This document shows, piece after piece, positions 19,912 through 30,831 of a stretch of DNA of 64,000 nucleotides. Made by a program: the position numbers and the translations under genes. The notes below the pieces were generated by a model. That model searched no databases. It was not told the origin of the DNA and worked only from the letters and a program-made list of their open reading frames with translations. Numbering within the stretch: the first letter of the stretch is position 1; each line of letters starts with the position of its first letter. The DNA lies in the NCBI GenBank assembly GCA_003116975.1, contig BGKB01000064.1, forward strand, positions 186,001 to 250,000, in the 5' to 3' direction. The DNA comes from Aurantiochytrium sp. KH105 (Eukaryota > Sar > Bigyra > Thraustochytrida > Thraustochytriidae).

Positions 19912-20670
19912 ATGGGCCCTCCCCCCGCCGTAAGTGCCGCCGCGGCCGCACCCGTGGACGCCGCGCGCCTCGCCGCGACGAGGCGCGCGGGATGGAGATG
20001 AGAGATGACGAGCACGGACCAGACGGATGGAATGTCTCGAGGCCTTTTCTGTGCCTGCGCGAGAGACCCGCACCAGGCGCGGTGCCTCGTGACGTGCAGA
20101 GGACGCGCTGGAGGAGAGGAGATTGAAGGAAAGAGACTGAGAGACTGACGCGACGATTGCACACGCTTTGCGGACGATTTGGATGCACAGGACGATGTTA
20201 AAATTGTGACGATGCGCGCCATTGGTGGCGAGGTCGGCGCGGCCTCAGCATTGGCCCCCAAGGTCGGCCCCCTCGGCCTCTCCCCCAAGAAGGTTGGTGA
20301 GGACATCAAGGCCGCCACCCTCGACTGGAAGGGCCTCAAGGTCACGGTCAAGCTCGTGATCCAGAACCGCCAGGCCAAGGTGGAGCTCGTGCCAAGTGCC
20401 TCCTCGATGGTCATTAAGGCCCTCAAGGAGCCCGTGCGCGACCGCAAGAACGGCCCCAAGAACGTGGCCCACAACGGCAACGTCGACCTGGATGAGATTA
20501 TTGAAATTGCCCGCGTCATGCGACCGCGCTCCATGGCCCGCAAGCTCGCTGGCACCGTCAAGGAGATCCTCGGCACCGCCCACTCTGTTGGCTGCACCGT
20601 CAACGGCGAGCACCCCACCGACATCATGGCAAAGATCGACGAGGGTGAGCTTGAGATTCCGGAAAAGTAA
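19912..20670 (+). CDS. RPL12: 60S ribosomal protein L12 (uL11)
   Basis: uL11 forms the base of the GTPase-associated stalk of the large ribosomal subunit with 28S rRNA. Seen: exon 1 is only 18 nt (19912-19929, coding MGPPPA), and exon 2 is 20191-20670. The intron of 261 nt has GTAAGT at 19930 and ends in TGCACAG at 20190. The spliced product is 165 aa, exactly the usual eukaryotic length. It begins [20 protein letters not shown], in place of the MPPKFDPNEIK start of animals. The signature [20 protein letters not shown] and the C-terminal [20 protein letters not shown] block are intact. Starting at the ATG at 20179 would miss the canonical N-terminus. It is convergent with the exchanger gene. 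Confidence 0.95.
19930..20190 (+). other. RPL12 intron, 261 nt
   Basis: Donor GTAAGT right after the sixth codon, acceptor GGATGCACAG. A first intron very close to the start codon is common in ribosomal protein genes. Confidence 0.8.
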
Positions 20671-21274
20671 ATTGTGCTAATCGCGTTCGTAGACACTTGA
20701 TTTATCATTGGCGTACCTCTTGTCTCCGATCTCTTTTAGAAGCGGGGATTCGGGTCGGGGTCACGTTTCTTGTTTTCCTCGGGACTCTCGAGACTTGGCG
20801 TCCTTTCCATTGAGACCGCTTCGTCGCTTTTTCCGAAGCCTTTGCAAGCTTTTGGGGGACTACATGGCGGCAAAAGGATGCTCACGCAGGTCCAAGCTTG
20901 AGGTTTCCATTTAGGAACTTGCCAAGACAAGCGGGTCCGCCCCTTCCTTCTCAGTGCTCTTTGTTCTTGGACACAAGGACGAGCACGAGAGGTGTATGGC
21001 CTGCATCCTGTTGATGAAGACAGACACGCTGGTACACCTAGGTATAAGTCTAAGTTCTCATTTTCTAACTTGTTGGAAAGAATTTCATAACAAGGTCGAC
21101 CCAGCATCTTATTTTCTTCGAAGGGTTCCAACAGTACCTTTTCATAGAAATGCTATGGGGCGGCACTTATTGGCGTGCGAATACGCATTGATTGTGGAAT
21201 GACACAACTGCATTAGCACTTTACGGATTGCGAACAGTTGCATGAATTTTTAAAAATTGAAATCAATTTGATTG
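20671..21274. other. Convergent intergenic region RPL12 / exchanger
   Basis: 604 bp of 3' flanks. No ORF of protein-like composition and no tRNA or snoRNA boxes that could be supported. AT-rich near 21230-21290, next to the exchanger stop. Confidence 0.4.
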
Positions 21275-23104
21275 TTAGAAAGCATACAGCGCATATGTCG
21301 CAAGAATGAAAAAATACATGGCCAGGGCGCAGGCCCCCTTTTTCTTCGTGAGACGTGCTTTTGCCTGGCGGTATATGATGACCGGAACGAAAAGAAGACC
21401 GGAAAGCAGCGCGACATTGCAAAGCTGAAGGTATGCAGCCAAAAGAAGACGATCCGCATCTGCGACGACAACTTTGTAGCCGCTCAAGAGGGTAAGCGTG
21501 TATGGAAGGCCCAAACCAATACAAATGTTACAAATCTGCGAGCCCAAAGCATTGCTTACCGCCATGGAACCGTAGCCACGACGCGCTACGGTCACAGATT
21601 GAATGGTGTCGGGTACCTCGGCGCCAATGGAAATAAGAAAGAATCCGAAAAACGCCAAGGGCACCTGGGTCAGCTCTCCCCATCGCTCAACAACAGTACT
21701 AATGACAAAGCTGAAGAAAGCAACCCAGGTGAAGGAGACCAAAAAGGTCAAGGGATAGCGCCACTCTGTGGCGGATCCGCGCTCGCACGAAGGACAGGCC
21801 ACGTGGAGGAGCACGCGCAACGGCATCGATATGGCGGCAACCACACGCGTCACAGCATGACCGACGGGACCAAGCTCCTCGAGAGCTGATTCCACGCTGG
21901 AAATGCTCAATCGAGGCGAGCCATGTAAGAAGGGCTCGCGCGCAGAGTCATCGATAAAGGTTACCCGCTCTGTTCCGTTTCGCGGGACTGCCTGGTACGA
22001 GACAACATTGGCGCTGCCACCGTTGGCACTCGCTCCACTTCCTTGCAAAATCGTCGACTCCGCGAGGCTGTTTGAAGCGGCCCCTGGACCACTGAGCAGA
22101 GCAGCGTGCTCGTTTCGCGCGCTGGAGTAGTTGAGATGATTATTGGGCCCAAGGGTATCCTCCGTCTCGCTCTCACCGCGAGCCTCAAGGTCAAGGCCAA
22201 TAGCCTCATCATCATTGTCATCATCGCCGAGCTCGTCATCCTCTTCGTCGAATGCTGAAAGACCCTTGGCAAGCCCCGTCGAATCCGTACCCCCTGTCGC
22301 AGACGTGAGTGAGGTGGCCGAGGTCCCTGCGGTATTAAGACTGGTGGAAGACCCGTTGCGTGCAGCCTTGCGCTTGGAGCGGCGACGGCGTTGCTGCTCG
22401 ACTCGAGCTTCTTCATTACGCAAAACAAAAGAATCTTGCTGTTTCAGCTCACCATGCATTCGCGTGTGGTAGCACGATCGTACCGAGGGCGAGAAGAAAA
22501 CGACAAGGCCGTAGGCTGCATAGAGCCCAAGGAGAGATGAGCTTTCGGCGAGAGTAATTTTGTGATCATAGAATGCCCCAACCAAGAGCACGAGTGCAGC
22601 GGTGTAGACGAGGACGTCACGAAGCAAGGGGCGGCGTTTGAGCTCCAGGACCTCAACAAGCGGGCCGGAGAAGAGAGCGCAGCAGCCAGGAATTACGGAG
22701 AACGCAATGACAGAGCTGCCGAGTATGGCACCCAGACCAAGATTGATGGACTCTGGACTTGCGTTGGCCGCCTTGAGAGTACTGATGGCGTTGACGATGA
22801 TTTCTGGTGCCGCACTGCCAAAGGCCATGAACGAGGCGCCGGCCACATCCTCGCGGACGTTCCATCGCACGCAGAGAATTTCGAGGCTCGGAACCAGGTA
22901 ATCGTCGCAGACGATTGCGAGGCCAAAGAAACAATAGATGAAGACAACCGCTTCGATGCCGACACCCCACCATTTGTCGTCGATGGCGTCAAAGTAAAGC
23001 TCTACCGCAGAGCCAGCGTGAGAAACCTCGCCCAAGGCGCTTGCCGCTGACATCACTACAGTTTGGGCGACCGTGTCTACAGTATCTACGGTGCTTGCGT
23101 TCAT
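21275..23104 (-). CDS. K+-dependent Na+/Ca2+ exchanger (NCKX, SLC24-like)
   Basis: Cation/Ca2+ exchanger superfamily: uses Na+ (and K+) gradients to expel Ca2+ across a membrane. Seen: 609 aa. The alpha-1 repeat is GASFMAFGSAAPEIIVNAIS with LGLGAILGSSVIAFSVIPG. The alpha-2 repeat is ISIGAEVPDTIQSVTVARRG followed by VSNALGSQICNICIGLGLP. The Glu of the first repeat and the Asp/Glu pair of the second, which coordinate the cations, are present. Hydrophobic segments cluster in two halves separated by a long acidic, Ser/Asn-rich cytosolic loop (about residues 210-400, including DEEDDELGDDDNDDEAIG), as in NCKX proteins. A weak N-terminal signal sequence is possible. Confidence 0.88.
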   Translation of the reverse strand: MNASTVDTVDTVAQTVVMSAASALGEVSHAGSAVELYFDAIDDKWWGVGIEAVVFIYCFFGLAIVCDDYLVPSLEILCVRWNVREDVAGASFMAFGSAAPEIIVNAISTLKAANASPESINLGLGAILGSSVIAFSVIPGCCALFSGPLVEVLELKRRPLLRDVLVYTAALVLLVGAFYDHKITLAESSSLLGLYAAYGLVVFFSPSVRSCYHTRMHGELKQQDSFVLRNEEARVEQQRRRRSKRKAARNGSSTSLNTAGTSATSLTSATGGTDSTGLAKGLSAFDEEDDELGDDDNDDEAIGLDLEARGESETEDTLGPNNHLNYSSARNEHAALLSGPGAASNSLAESTILQGSGASANGGSANVVSYQAVPRNGTERVTFIDDSAREPFLHGSPRLSISSVESALEELGPVGHAVTRVVAAISMPLRVLLHVACPSCERGSATEWRYPLTFLVSFTWVAFFSFVISTVVERWGELTQVPLAFFGFFLISIGAEVPDTIQSVTVARRGYGSMAVSNALGSQICNICIGLGLPYTLTLLSGYKVVVADADRLLLAAYLQLCNVALLSGLLFVPVIIYRQAKARLTKKKGACALAMYFFILATYALYAF

Positions 23105-25724
23105 CGTCCTTTGTCGTCCTTCTCTCCTGCTCGGTCGTTGTTGAGGTCAAGGTACTGGGTAAAGGCGTCCGTCCTCCGCGGGGACAGCAAGCTGGCCACC
23201 TCGCTCGCCGTCCTGCAGATGCTGGCAGCCTGCTGCAACGCTCCTGACTGACTGACCTGACTGACCTGACTACTCTTGCGCACAAAGCGCCGCGAAGACC
23301 TCTCGTTCCCGTCCAGCGAGCGGCCAGCCGCAGAAGAGTCCCGAAAGAGGTCCGTCCGCGTCGAAGCCTGCGCCCGGCCAGGCAGCTGGCCGGCGACCGG
23401 CCTCGCCGCGTGATCGTGTCTGCTGCTGCTTCCCTCTTGCTTGCCAAGTCCCGAGGGCGAGAAAGTTGGATTTTGTCTCCTCCTTCATCACAGCACAGCT
23501 GACTTTGACATGCGAGAGAGAGGGTTCATGGCATGTACGAAATGGATGCGTTATCGTGGGCGAGGCTGCTGCGCATAATCACTCATGAAGGCGCGTAGAG
23601 AGTCTTCACCACCCACATGGATGAGGCGAGGTTGAGAGCGCTGGCCAATGTGTTATCCATGTATCGCCGCCTACTACTACAGCCGCCACTGCCAGCCATA
23701 ACTGGCCAGCGGCCTCCTAGAAGATGAAGACTTGGTTGATGGCGAGGCTCTTCACTACGGCGCGGCGTTGCGCGGCGTCGCTGGCCAGCAAGGCAGGCAG
23801 GCGTCATGGCAGCCAGACATGCGTCGTCGCGATTTGGTTTCAACGCTACGACCTACGTGGTGCTGGTGTGGCTGGTGGCTGAAATGAACTGCTGGATGGT
23901 GGCTGGCAATTTGAGCCTCGTGTCGCCGAGAATGACTCTACTGATTTTGCGTGCGACGTGCTACGTAGTACTAGGCCTATACACGTATACTACGCACTAC
24001 ACGGGGCAGCATGCCTTTCATGTTCTTTATGCGAAAATGTAATGAGTAGAAAAGGCGTCCCAGCCAGGCTGTCCCGCCACCACCGCCGACCACGACTCCG
24101 GCGAGGACCACGAGATTTCCTTCATCTGGACCATTGGCCCTGCCACACGAATTTCACTGGTCGAACTCCTTCTCACTCACTCTCTCGCGCGCGCGTGGTC
24201 TACGTATGGACGTAGCAGCAGACGTATGCACGCGGTGCAGCTCGCAACACACGAAAACACACAGTCTCGACGCTCGCCGCCACTCGTCGAGGCTCGTCGA
24301 GACCCCGGTCGTGGGCCGAAGTCGCCGCCACGCCACCAGCGATGGTCCACGCGCTTTGCGCATCCCAATTGAAATGTAGCACCGGACCACGAGACATGTT
24401 TCATACATTGACGCTAAGGATGTCGATGAATCCGCTGGGCCCTGCATCCCCGACGGGGAGGAAGCGCGTCACTCTACACGATCCAGAAGCATTGTCGATA
24501 TTTAAGATTTATGATTGGCGGGGTCGCGTAGGAAGTGTCTCCGATTGCGAGCGCGGACCCTCAAAGCGACGGGCAGAGGTGGACTCCGAACTCTGGGCAG
24601 GCAGAAGCAAAGAAAGAAAGAAAGAAAGAGGTCTGGGCGAGAGTGAAGCCAACGAGAGCGGTCGCGACAAAAGGCTAACGAGCCGCGATCTGCCTGCCAC
24701 TTCGTCTCGAGCTTGGAACGGAAGCTGGCGATCGAGGACACTCAACCAATCAAGGCCGCGATTGCACGCGCATTCAGGGCGACTTCGAGTTCCACACATC
24801 TGGTTGAACTTGTTTGCTTTGCTTGGTGTCGACTGGCAAGTTCGAGCGTGAGGACGTACGCGTGGGCGCGGAGCTCTCGGGCACGAGACTGGACACTCTT
24901 CCGACAAATGCTGTCATCATCGCTGCCCACGACACTGCATTCCCCATCTCCAATATTCGTGGTGGAGTCTTCACAGCCGGGCAGGGCTTCAGCACTGGAC
25001 TGTGCTGCTCTTGACGCAAACGAGGTCGAAGCCGAGCTCGCGGGCATCTTTAGCGCGGACGTCGACGAAGAAGACTTTGTGGACCTAATGTGCCCTGCAC
25101 GTCCCAGCAATCCTTTGGCAAGAGTGCTGGATGAGCGCTCATGACGCACGCACATTGTCATGGACAAAGGGCGAGTTTCCATTCTACACTTCCCTTTTGA
25201 TAAATTATCGATGCCATTGGGTGCCGCGCGGGAAAACGTGGCGCTCGTGACATGAGAAGGAGGCGTGCGTGGGAGAGGGCTCCTGCCTGCCGCCTTTACT
25301 CTGCATTTTTTTTTAAAGTACAAGTATTAGAGCTTTCCAACTCAGTTACGGGCAGTCTAATTGCCATCAAATTCGGGGAGGGCTAGCTCCAGCTCGGTAT
25401 CGTTATAAACCATGTATCTCTGTGTGTGATGGTCTTTTCTTCTCATCAATTATTTCTTGTTTGCCTGTCTTCGATGAGATCTTGCAATTTTGGTCTGCGT
25501 CCTCTTCCCCTTTGATTGCGAGAACAAGAAAAGAAAAAAAAAATGATTTCTGTAGTTGAGTTTGTGTTTGCGTAAATCATATTGCTTGCCATGAATTTCG
25601 AATAGTGTGCGAGAAAAGCTGGCTGGCTGGAAAATTATGCATACGCGAGCCATTGTCTTTTCCCAGACATGGGACGCATGCTTTAGACGGCCCCTTTACA
25701 CCCGACACATGCGAAAGACAGCTC
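23105..25724. other. Gene-poor stretch, 2.6 kb
   Basis: Upstream region of the exchanger gene plus further spacer. It contains short GCTGGC/GGCCAG-rich sequence around 23640-23920, a (GAAA)n run at about 24608-24630, and one weak candidate ORF (24713-25144). No recognisable exon, tRNA or transposon signature was seen. Confidence 0.4.
24713..25144 (+). CDS. Doubtful small ORF with acidic C-terminus
   Basis: 143 codons; the first codon may not be the true start. Only the last third looks protein-like: ANEVEAELAGIFSADVDEED followed by FVDLMCPARP. Nothing in it is recognised. It could be the last exon of a spliced gene, or noise. Confidence 0.2.
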   Translation: MERKLAIEDTQPIKAAIARAFRATSSSTHLVELVCFAWCRLASSSVRTYAWARSSRARDWTLFRQMLSSSLPTTLHSPSPIFVVESSQPGRASALDCAALDANEVEAELAGIFSADVDEEDFVDLMCPARPSNPLARVLDERS

Positions 25725-26551
25725 TCACGGATGCGAAGCGACAGGGGTGGGGCCAGAAGTCTCCGGGACAGCCCGGTAAGCACCAGAAGGATCAAGCATT
25801 CCACCATGACCCATCTTGGCAGTAGATGCCATCGACTCGAGGTAGCGCTGGCGCTGAATGACCTGCAAGGCAACTTGCGCACGGGCTTTTTCGACCTCGG
25901 CATGAATGGCATCTGCAGAAACGCTGACCGCCGGAGCACGAGACGGCTGCTCCCGCTCGGCACCCGGTGCCAGCTTGCGCGGCTCCTGGCGATTCGGATG
26001 CGCAGAGTCGTATTCCTCGAGAGCAATGCCGGCCAGGGTCGCGAGCAGGCTCAGCACATTCTCCGTGCTCGGAGCCACCGCCGCAACCACGTTCTTAGCG
26101 CCGCCACCCGACGCTGCCGGCGTAGAAGCAGCAGTAGTCGCAGAAGAAGAAGACGACGACGACGACGAAGAGGACGAAGCGAGAGCAGAGGTCTCTCCCG
26201 TCGCCGTATCTGCATCAGATACAGAAGACGTCTGCGCCGGAGGCTTTTGCGAGGAGGACTGCGAACTCTGCGACGGCGTCGGCGACGGCGTCGATGAAGG
26301 TGGAACTGATGCAGTGCCACCCGATTGCTGGCGCTTCATCTTGCCCGACTTTGTCTGCGAGGCCCCTACGGAGGAGGATGCCTGCAGAGCAGCAGCGTCC
26401 TCGGGTACGCCATTGTTGTTACCTGGCGCAGAAGTAGAACGCGCGAGCGGTCGATCCGGCTTGGACATTGCTCCCTTGGGATGCAACTGCTCGAGCAATG
26501 TGAGGGCAGGCGCGGAATTCGCGGGCGCCTGAACCGCGGAAGAAGAGGCGG
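25725..26551 (-). CDS. Ser/Pro/Ala-rich protein of unknown function, cut by assembly gap
   Basis: C-terminal 275 codons of a minus-strand gene that enters the N-gap at 26552. Composition is Ser/Thr/Pro/Gln rich with a poly-Ser run. A more ordered helical segment SADAIHAEVEKARAQVALQV followed by IQRQRYLESM lies near the end. The C-terminus is GAYRAVPETSGPTPVASHP. Such composition is common in transcription regulators and RNA-binding scaffolds, but no domain is visible. The N-terminal part is unknown because of the gap. Sequence beyond the gap (27380 on) does not look like its coding start. Confidence 0.5.
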
Positions 26552-27379
26552 NNNNNNNNNNNNNNNNNNNNNNNNNNNNNNNNNNNNNNNNNNNNNNNNN
26601 NNNNNNNNNNNNNNNNNNNNNNNNNNNNNNNNNNNNNNNNNNNNNNNNNNNNNNNNNNNNNNNNNNNNNNNNNNNNNNNNNNNNNNNNNNNNNNNNNNNN
26701 NNNNNNNNNNNNNNNNNNNNNNNNNNNNNNNNNNNNNNNNNNNNNNNNNNNNNNNNNNNNNNNNNNNNNNNNNNNNNNNNNNNNNNNNNNNNNNNNNNNN
26801 NNNNNNNNNNNNNNNNNNNNNNNNNNNNNNNNNNNNNNNNNNNNNNNNNNNNNNNNNNNNNNNNNNNNNNNNNNNNNNNNNNNNNNNNNNNNNNNNNNNN
26901 NNNNNNNNNNNNNNNNNNNNNNNNNNNNNNNNNNNNNNNNNNNNNNNNNNNNNNNNNNNNNNNNNNNNNNNNNNNNNNNNNNNNNNNNNNNNNNNNNNNN
27001 NNNNNNNNNNNNNNNNNNNNNNNNNNNNNNNNNNNNNNNNNNNNNNNNNNNNNNNNNNNNNNNNNNNNNNNNNNNNNNNNNNNNNNNNNNNNNNNNNNNN
27101 NNNNNNNNNNNNNNNNNNNNNNNNNNNNNNNNNNNNNNNNNNNNNNNNNNNNNNNNNNNNNNNNNNNNNNNNNNNNNNNNNNNNNNNNNNNNNNNNNNNN
27201 NNNNNNNNNNNNNNNNNNNNNNNNNNNNNNNNNNNNNNNNNNNNNNNNNNNNNNNNNNNNNNNNNNNNNNNNNNNNNNNNNNNNNNNNNNNNNNNNNNNN
27301 NNNNNNNNNNNNNNNNNNNNNNNNNNNNNNNNNNNNNNNNNNNNNNNNNNNNNNNNNNNNNNNNNNNNNNNNNNNNNNN
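26552..27379. other. Assembly gap (828 N)
   Basis: Run of N. It is bordered on the right by a (GCCT)n repeat, which suggests that a repetitive or very G+C-rich tract stopped the assembly. Confidence 1.
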
Positions 27380-27406
27380 GCCTGCCTGCCTGCCTGCCTG
27401 CCTGCC
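27380..27406. repeat. (GCCT)n tetranucleotide repeat at gap edge
   Basis: About six GCCT units directly following the gap. The true length is unknown because the gap cuts it. Confidence 0.9.
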
Positions 27407-28296
27407 GGCGGGCGCCGAGGCCTCGCGCGCAACGTCGCTCGGGCGCTCCCGCTCGCCGTGCCTGCCGCTTTTGGTTTTCCCGTTTCCCGTTTTGAGTCAC
27501 CGCGCCCGCACGCCGCGGCGGCCCCTTGCGGCGCGCGGCGGCAACAGCGGCAACGGCGGCCGCAAGTGAAGAATGCCGCGCGCACACACACGCACACTGC
27601 CGCGGCGGAGCGACTGACTGACTGGCTGGCCGGGCAGGCCCGGTGGCGGAGCGAGCGAGGGGCGCAACACGCGCAAACCGCGGAAACCCGAGTGGCGCGC
27701 GCGCATTCGCCACTTGCGCGCGGCGGCCGTTGCAGTGTATCAGGGGCAGCCAGCCACTGGCCAGCCGCGGGTGGGTGGGTGGGTGGGTGGTGGAGGTCGA
27801 GAGCGACGAGGGAGGGAGGGCCTGCCCGGGTTGGTGGCTGCGGCTCGTGCATGAGGAACGGAGCTTGGGCAGGGGATATGGGATGTTTGGTGGCCGGGGA
27901 TGGGTCGTAAGGGGGGAGGGGAGGAAAGGATGTCATGTTAGCATCATGGTCGAAAGTACCCGAGAGGCCATTCGTTGCGCATGATGGCAGTGGCAAGGAT
28001 GACGACAATTTACAAATGCTGCTTCCCTTTGGTATTGTGGATTTGGGAAAGCAAAAAGAAAATCTCAGAGTTCGCCTCCTTTTTGGCTTTCACAGGCCCA
28101 AGCTCGAGCTCAGCTTCTCTTTCATTGGCCGCCGGAAGCTATGTCTCTTTTTCTTTTCACCTTTTCCTAGCTCTCTTGTGCTTGGAGGATGATGATCATG
28201 GTGATGAGAGGGATCCGAGGGATCATTGCTCTCGCTGCTGCTTCTTTGCGCTCGGTAGTGGGTTGAAGCTGTAGCAACGCACACAAAAATCGAAAA
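27407..28296. other. G+C-rich spacer before the accessory island
   Basis: Contains a short (GGGT)n run near 27770-27790 and a GA/G-rich stretch near 27900. Probably the promoter of the minus-strand Ser-rich gene. No coding sequence supported. Confidence 0.4.
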
Positions 28297-30788
28297 TTGA
28301 ACTTCGAAGGCTCTTGCTCTTGCTTCGTCTTCACATGCGAATTGTCTCAAGTCGACTACGAGAGCGAGGCTGTTCATTTCAAAAAGGAGGCGTTTGAGGA
28401 GGAGACAGTCGTCTTTTTCCTGCGCGCCATCAAGGAACTCCGCGACGAGGTACTCAGCGGAGAGGCCGCCCAAGGCGTTGAGCTGTATGTGGCCAAGCGC
28501 GACCTCTCGGACAAAGTCCAAGAAGGCGCCACCATCCAGGTCCTGCGCACGAAGCCCGATGGCAAGTTACAGGGCTTCGTGCCCTACGTCGGCAGACCCA
28601 TCACCTTTGAACCCGGAAAGGACGCCGATCCTAAGCTACGCCAAGACTGGAGCACAGAAGACGTTGCCGAGTACGTCGTTCTCGCCTTGACCAACAAATC
28701 TCCCCAGGCGCAGTTCTATCTCGATCATATCAACGAAGAGGACATTAGTCCAGACTTTCAAGGCACTTTCGTGAGCCAGGCGCGCAAGTGCCGCTTTCGG
28801 GACCTCGTCGCGGCGCTCGAGGACCATTTCGGCCAAGACGCCGACGCGGCCTTTGTCTGGCTCGACCTCTTTTGCGCGAACCAGCCTCTGCTGACCAGCG
28901 TAGACAAAGATCTGCCTCCAAAAGTGATTGCCGCACGGAACCAGTATCTGACGCACGGCTTGCACCGGGCAATTGGACGCTTCGGAAGCGCGGTCATCTT
29001 CTTTGACCGCTGGGACGTGCCGGCGCCGCTGCAACGGGCCTGGTGCGTATGGGAGATCATGGGCGCCATTGCGCAGGCGCAAAACTTCGAGGTCGTCATT
29101 ACGCCAGGACAAGGGCTTATTCTCGGCGCTCCACATCCCCGACCTGCGCTGGATCGCGGCCACCGAGGAGACCCTCCGGCGCATGAAGCCCATGCTCGAT
29201 CCCGACTTCCGCGCCGCCGAGGGTCTGCTGGGCTCCCGCGCCTACCGCGTCGCCGCCCGGGAGGAGTGGAATGCCACCCGGGCCTCATTCTCGCCACACG
29301 CGGGCGTCGCCGATGGACCGGACGTCGCTCTCCCCTCGCACCAGCGGACGCTCCAGCAGCTTTGCTCGCCCGACGAGGACGACGACATTCTCATCATGCC
29401 CGACCCGGACGCACACAACGCCGGGGACGTCTTCGACTTCCTCTGCATGCTGCGCGGGGGCTCGGAGTGGGCCCGGCCGCCCGGGCCCAGACAGGAGCGA
29501 GGAGCTGGCCGCGGTTATCCTGCACGTGACGGCGCTCTGCTCGCGGGGGCACGCGCCTGGTACGAGGTTCCTCGCGCGAGAGCTGCTCTTCCACCAGACC
29601 GACCCGCAGCGCCCCACCCCCTCGGGCGAAGTGCTAACGGCGGCGCTGCAGCGCACGCTGCGAGACGCGGAAGACTGGGCGCGAGACAACACGTGGCGCA
29701 ACGCGCCTCTGCCCTCATGGCTGGAGGCCCTCGACGCCTCGGGTCGCGCGCGGATACTCGCCGCCGTGCGCGACGCCGCCGCCTCCTGGCCCGCCCGCGG
29801 CGAAACCATCCTGCATGGCGCCGGCCGCGCGCCCTTGCTGCGTCGCCGGTGGAAGGAGCGGGTGCTGCCCGCGCCCGTGGCGCGCAGGGTGCCCGAGGCG
29901 GCCCTCGATATCCTCGCGGCGAGACCCGGCGATCGCGATCGCGCCCGCGTCTGCTTGACAGTGAATTTCATCTTACTCGAGAAAGAGCACCGCGTCCTCG
30001 ACGGAGACCTCGAGGCTTTATTCCGCAATAACTTTGCACCGCGGCACGAGGACGCGGGCATGGTCACGATGGCCATGTGCGAGGCCGCCGCCGGGCTCAA
30101 TAAACGCGCGTCGCGCGATTGGCTCGCGTTCGCCATCGGCGCGACGCGCGACGGCGTCTGGGACGACGAGGACAGGTACAAGGAGACCGCAGAGGCCGCT
30201 GCCGCGCTCCTCGGCCGACCGATATCCTACGGACTGACACAGGCGGTGACTGTCACGATCCGCTGCGCGCTGCCGGACGCCCGCCCGCCACAGCCCCTTC
30301 CGCCGCCCCGAGCGGCCGCCCCTCGCACCGGGTTCCCGACCGTGCAACAGGGCAGGGCTTTTGCCACGGCGGTGCAAAGCTTCGCGGCGGAGCACGCGAC
30401 CGTGGTCACGCTGGACGCCATACACCGCCGAAGTGAATGCTGCGAAAAGGGCGACGCGCTTTTGCTCGCGCACGCGGAACCCGATAACCCGTTGAGGATC
30501 GAGGACATTTGCGCCTCGCCGATCTCCCCCTCCCCGGATGAGACCCTCCGGCACTGGCCCTGCTTCGCCGTCGGCAGCGACAAGGCCCCGGAATTGGGCG
30601 TGCTCCTTGCCCACGGCCTCCTGGCATTTTGCGTCGAGTTCGGCATGCCGGGGGTCTGCCACCCGCTCACGGCGCTGGCAGCATGGGCGACGCGTGCCGA
30701 GGCCTGGGGCATCCCCGCGCGCGCACTGCTCGCCAATGACGCGATCCGGGAAAGCGCGCTACATGTGATCGCCGGCGCCCATACATGA
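28297..30788 (+). pseudogene. Broken gene: Crinkler-header-like start, stramenopile module, helical C-terminal part
   Basis: Coding signal runs through this span in more than one frame (about two breaks, which could be real or assembly errors), and no ATG opens the first part. First part: a stretch AVHFKKEAFEEETVVFFLRA followed by an AIKxE-like helix and LYVAKRD resembles the ubiquitin-like header of Crinkler proteins. Next, a module with FVSQARKCRFRDLVAALEDHF, AFVWLDLFCANQ and RAWCVWEIMG is of a type common in oomycete and dinoflagellate proteins (there usually F.SHAW.., W.D.F..NQ, RAWC.WE), often next to TPR repeats. The second half is helical, rich in Ala/Arg, and unrecognised. Another reading is two adjacent genes. 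The role is unknown. Confidence 0.45.
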
Positions 30789-30831
30789 CCAACGCGCCGC
30801 CGCACCATGAGCCAAGCGCAACATAGCCCCG

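Noticed and set aside
20179-20670. RPL12 starting at the ATG at 20179
   Set aside because: Lacks the canonical uL11 N-terminus; splicing from 19912-19929 gives the exact family length.
22143-22472. Ser-rich plus-strand frames opposite the exchanger loop
   Set aside because: Antisense of the acidic loop of the NCKX-type gene.
28090-28521. 143-codon minus-strand open frame at the island's left edge
   Set aside because: Antisense to the better-supported plus-strand coding signal; His/Ser simple sequence in its tail.
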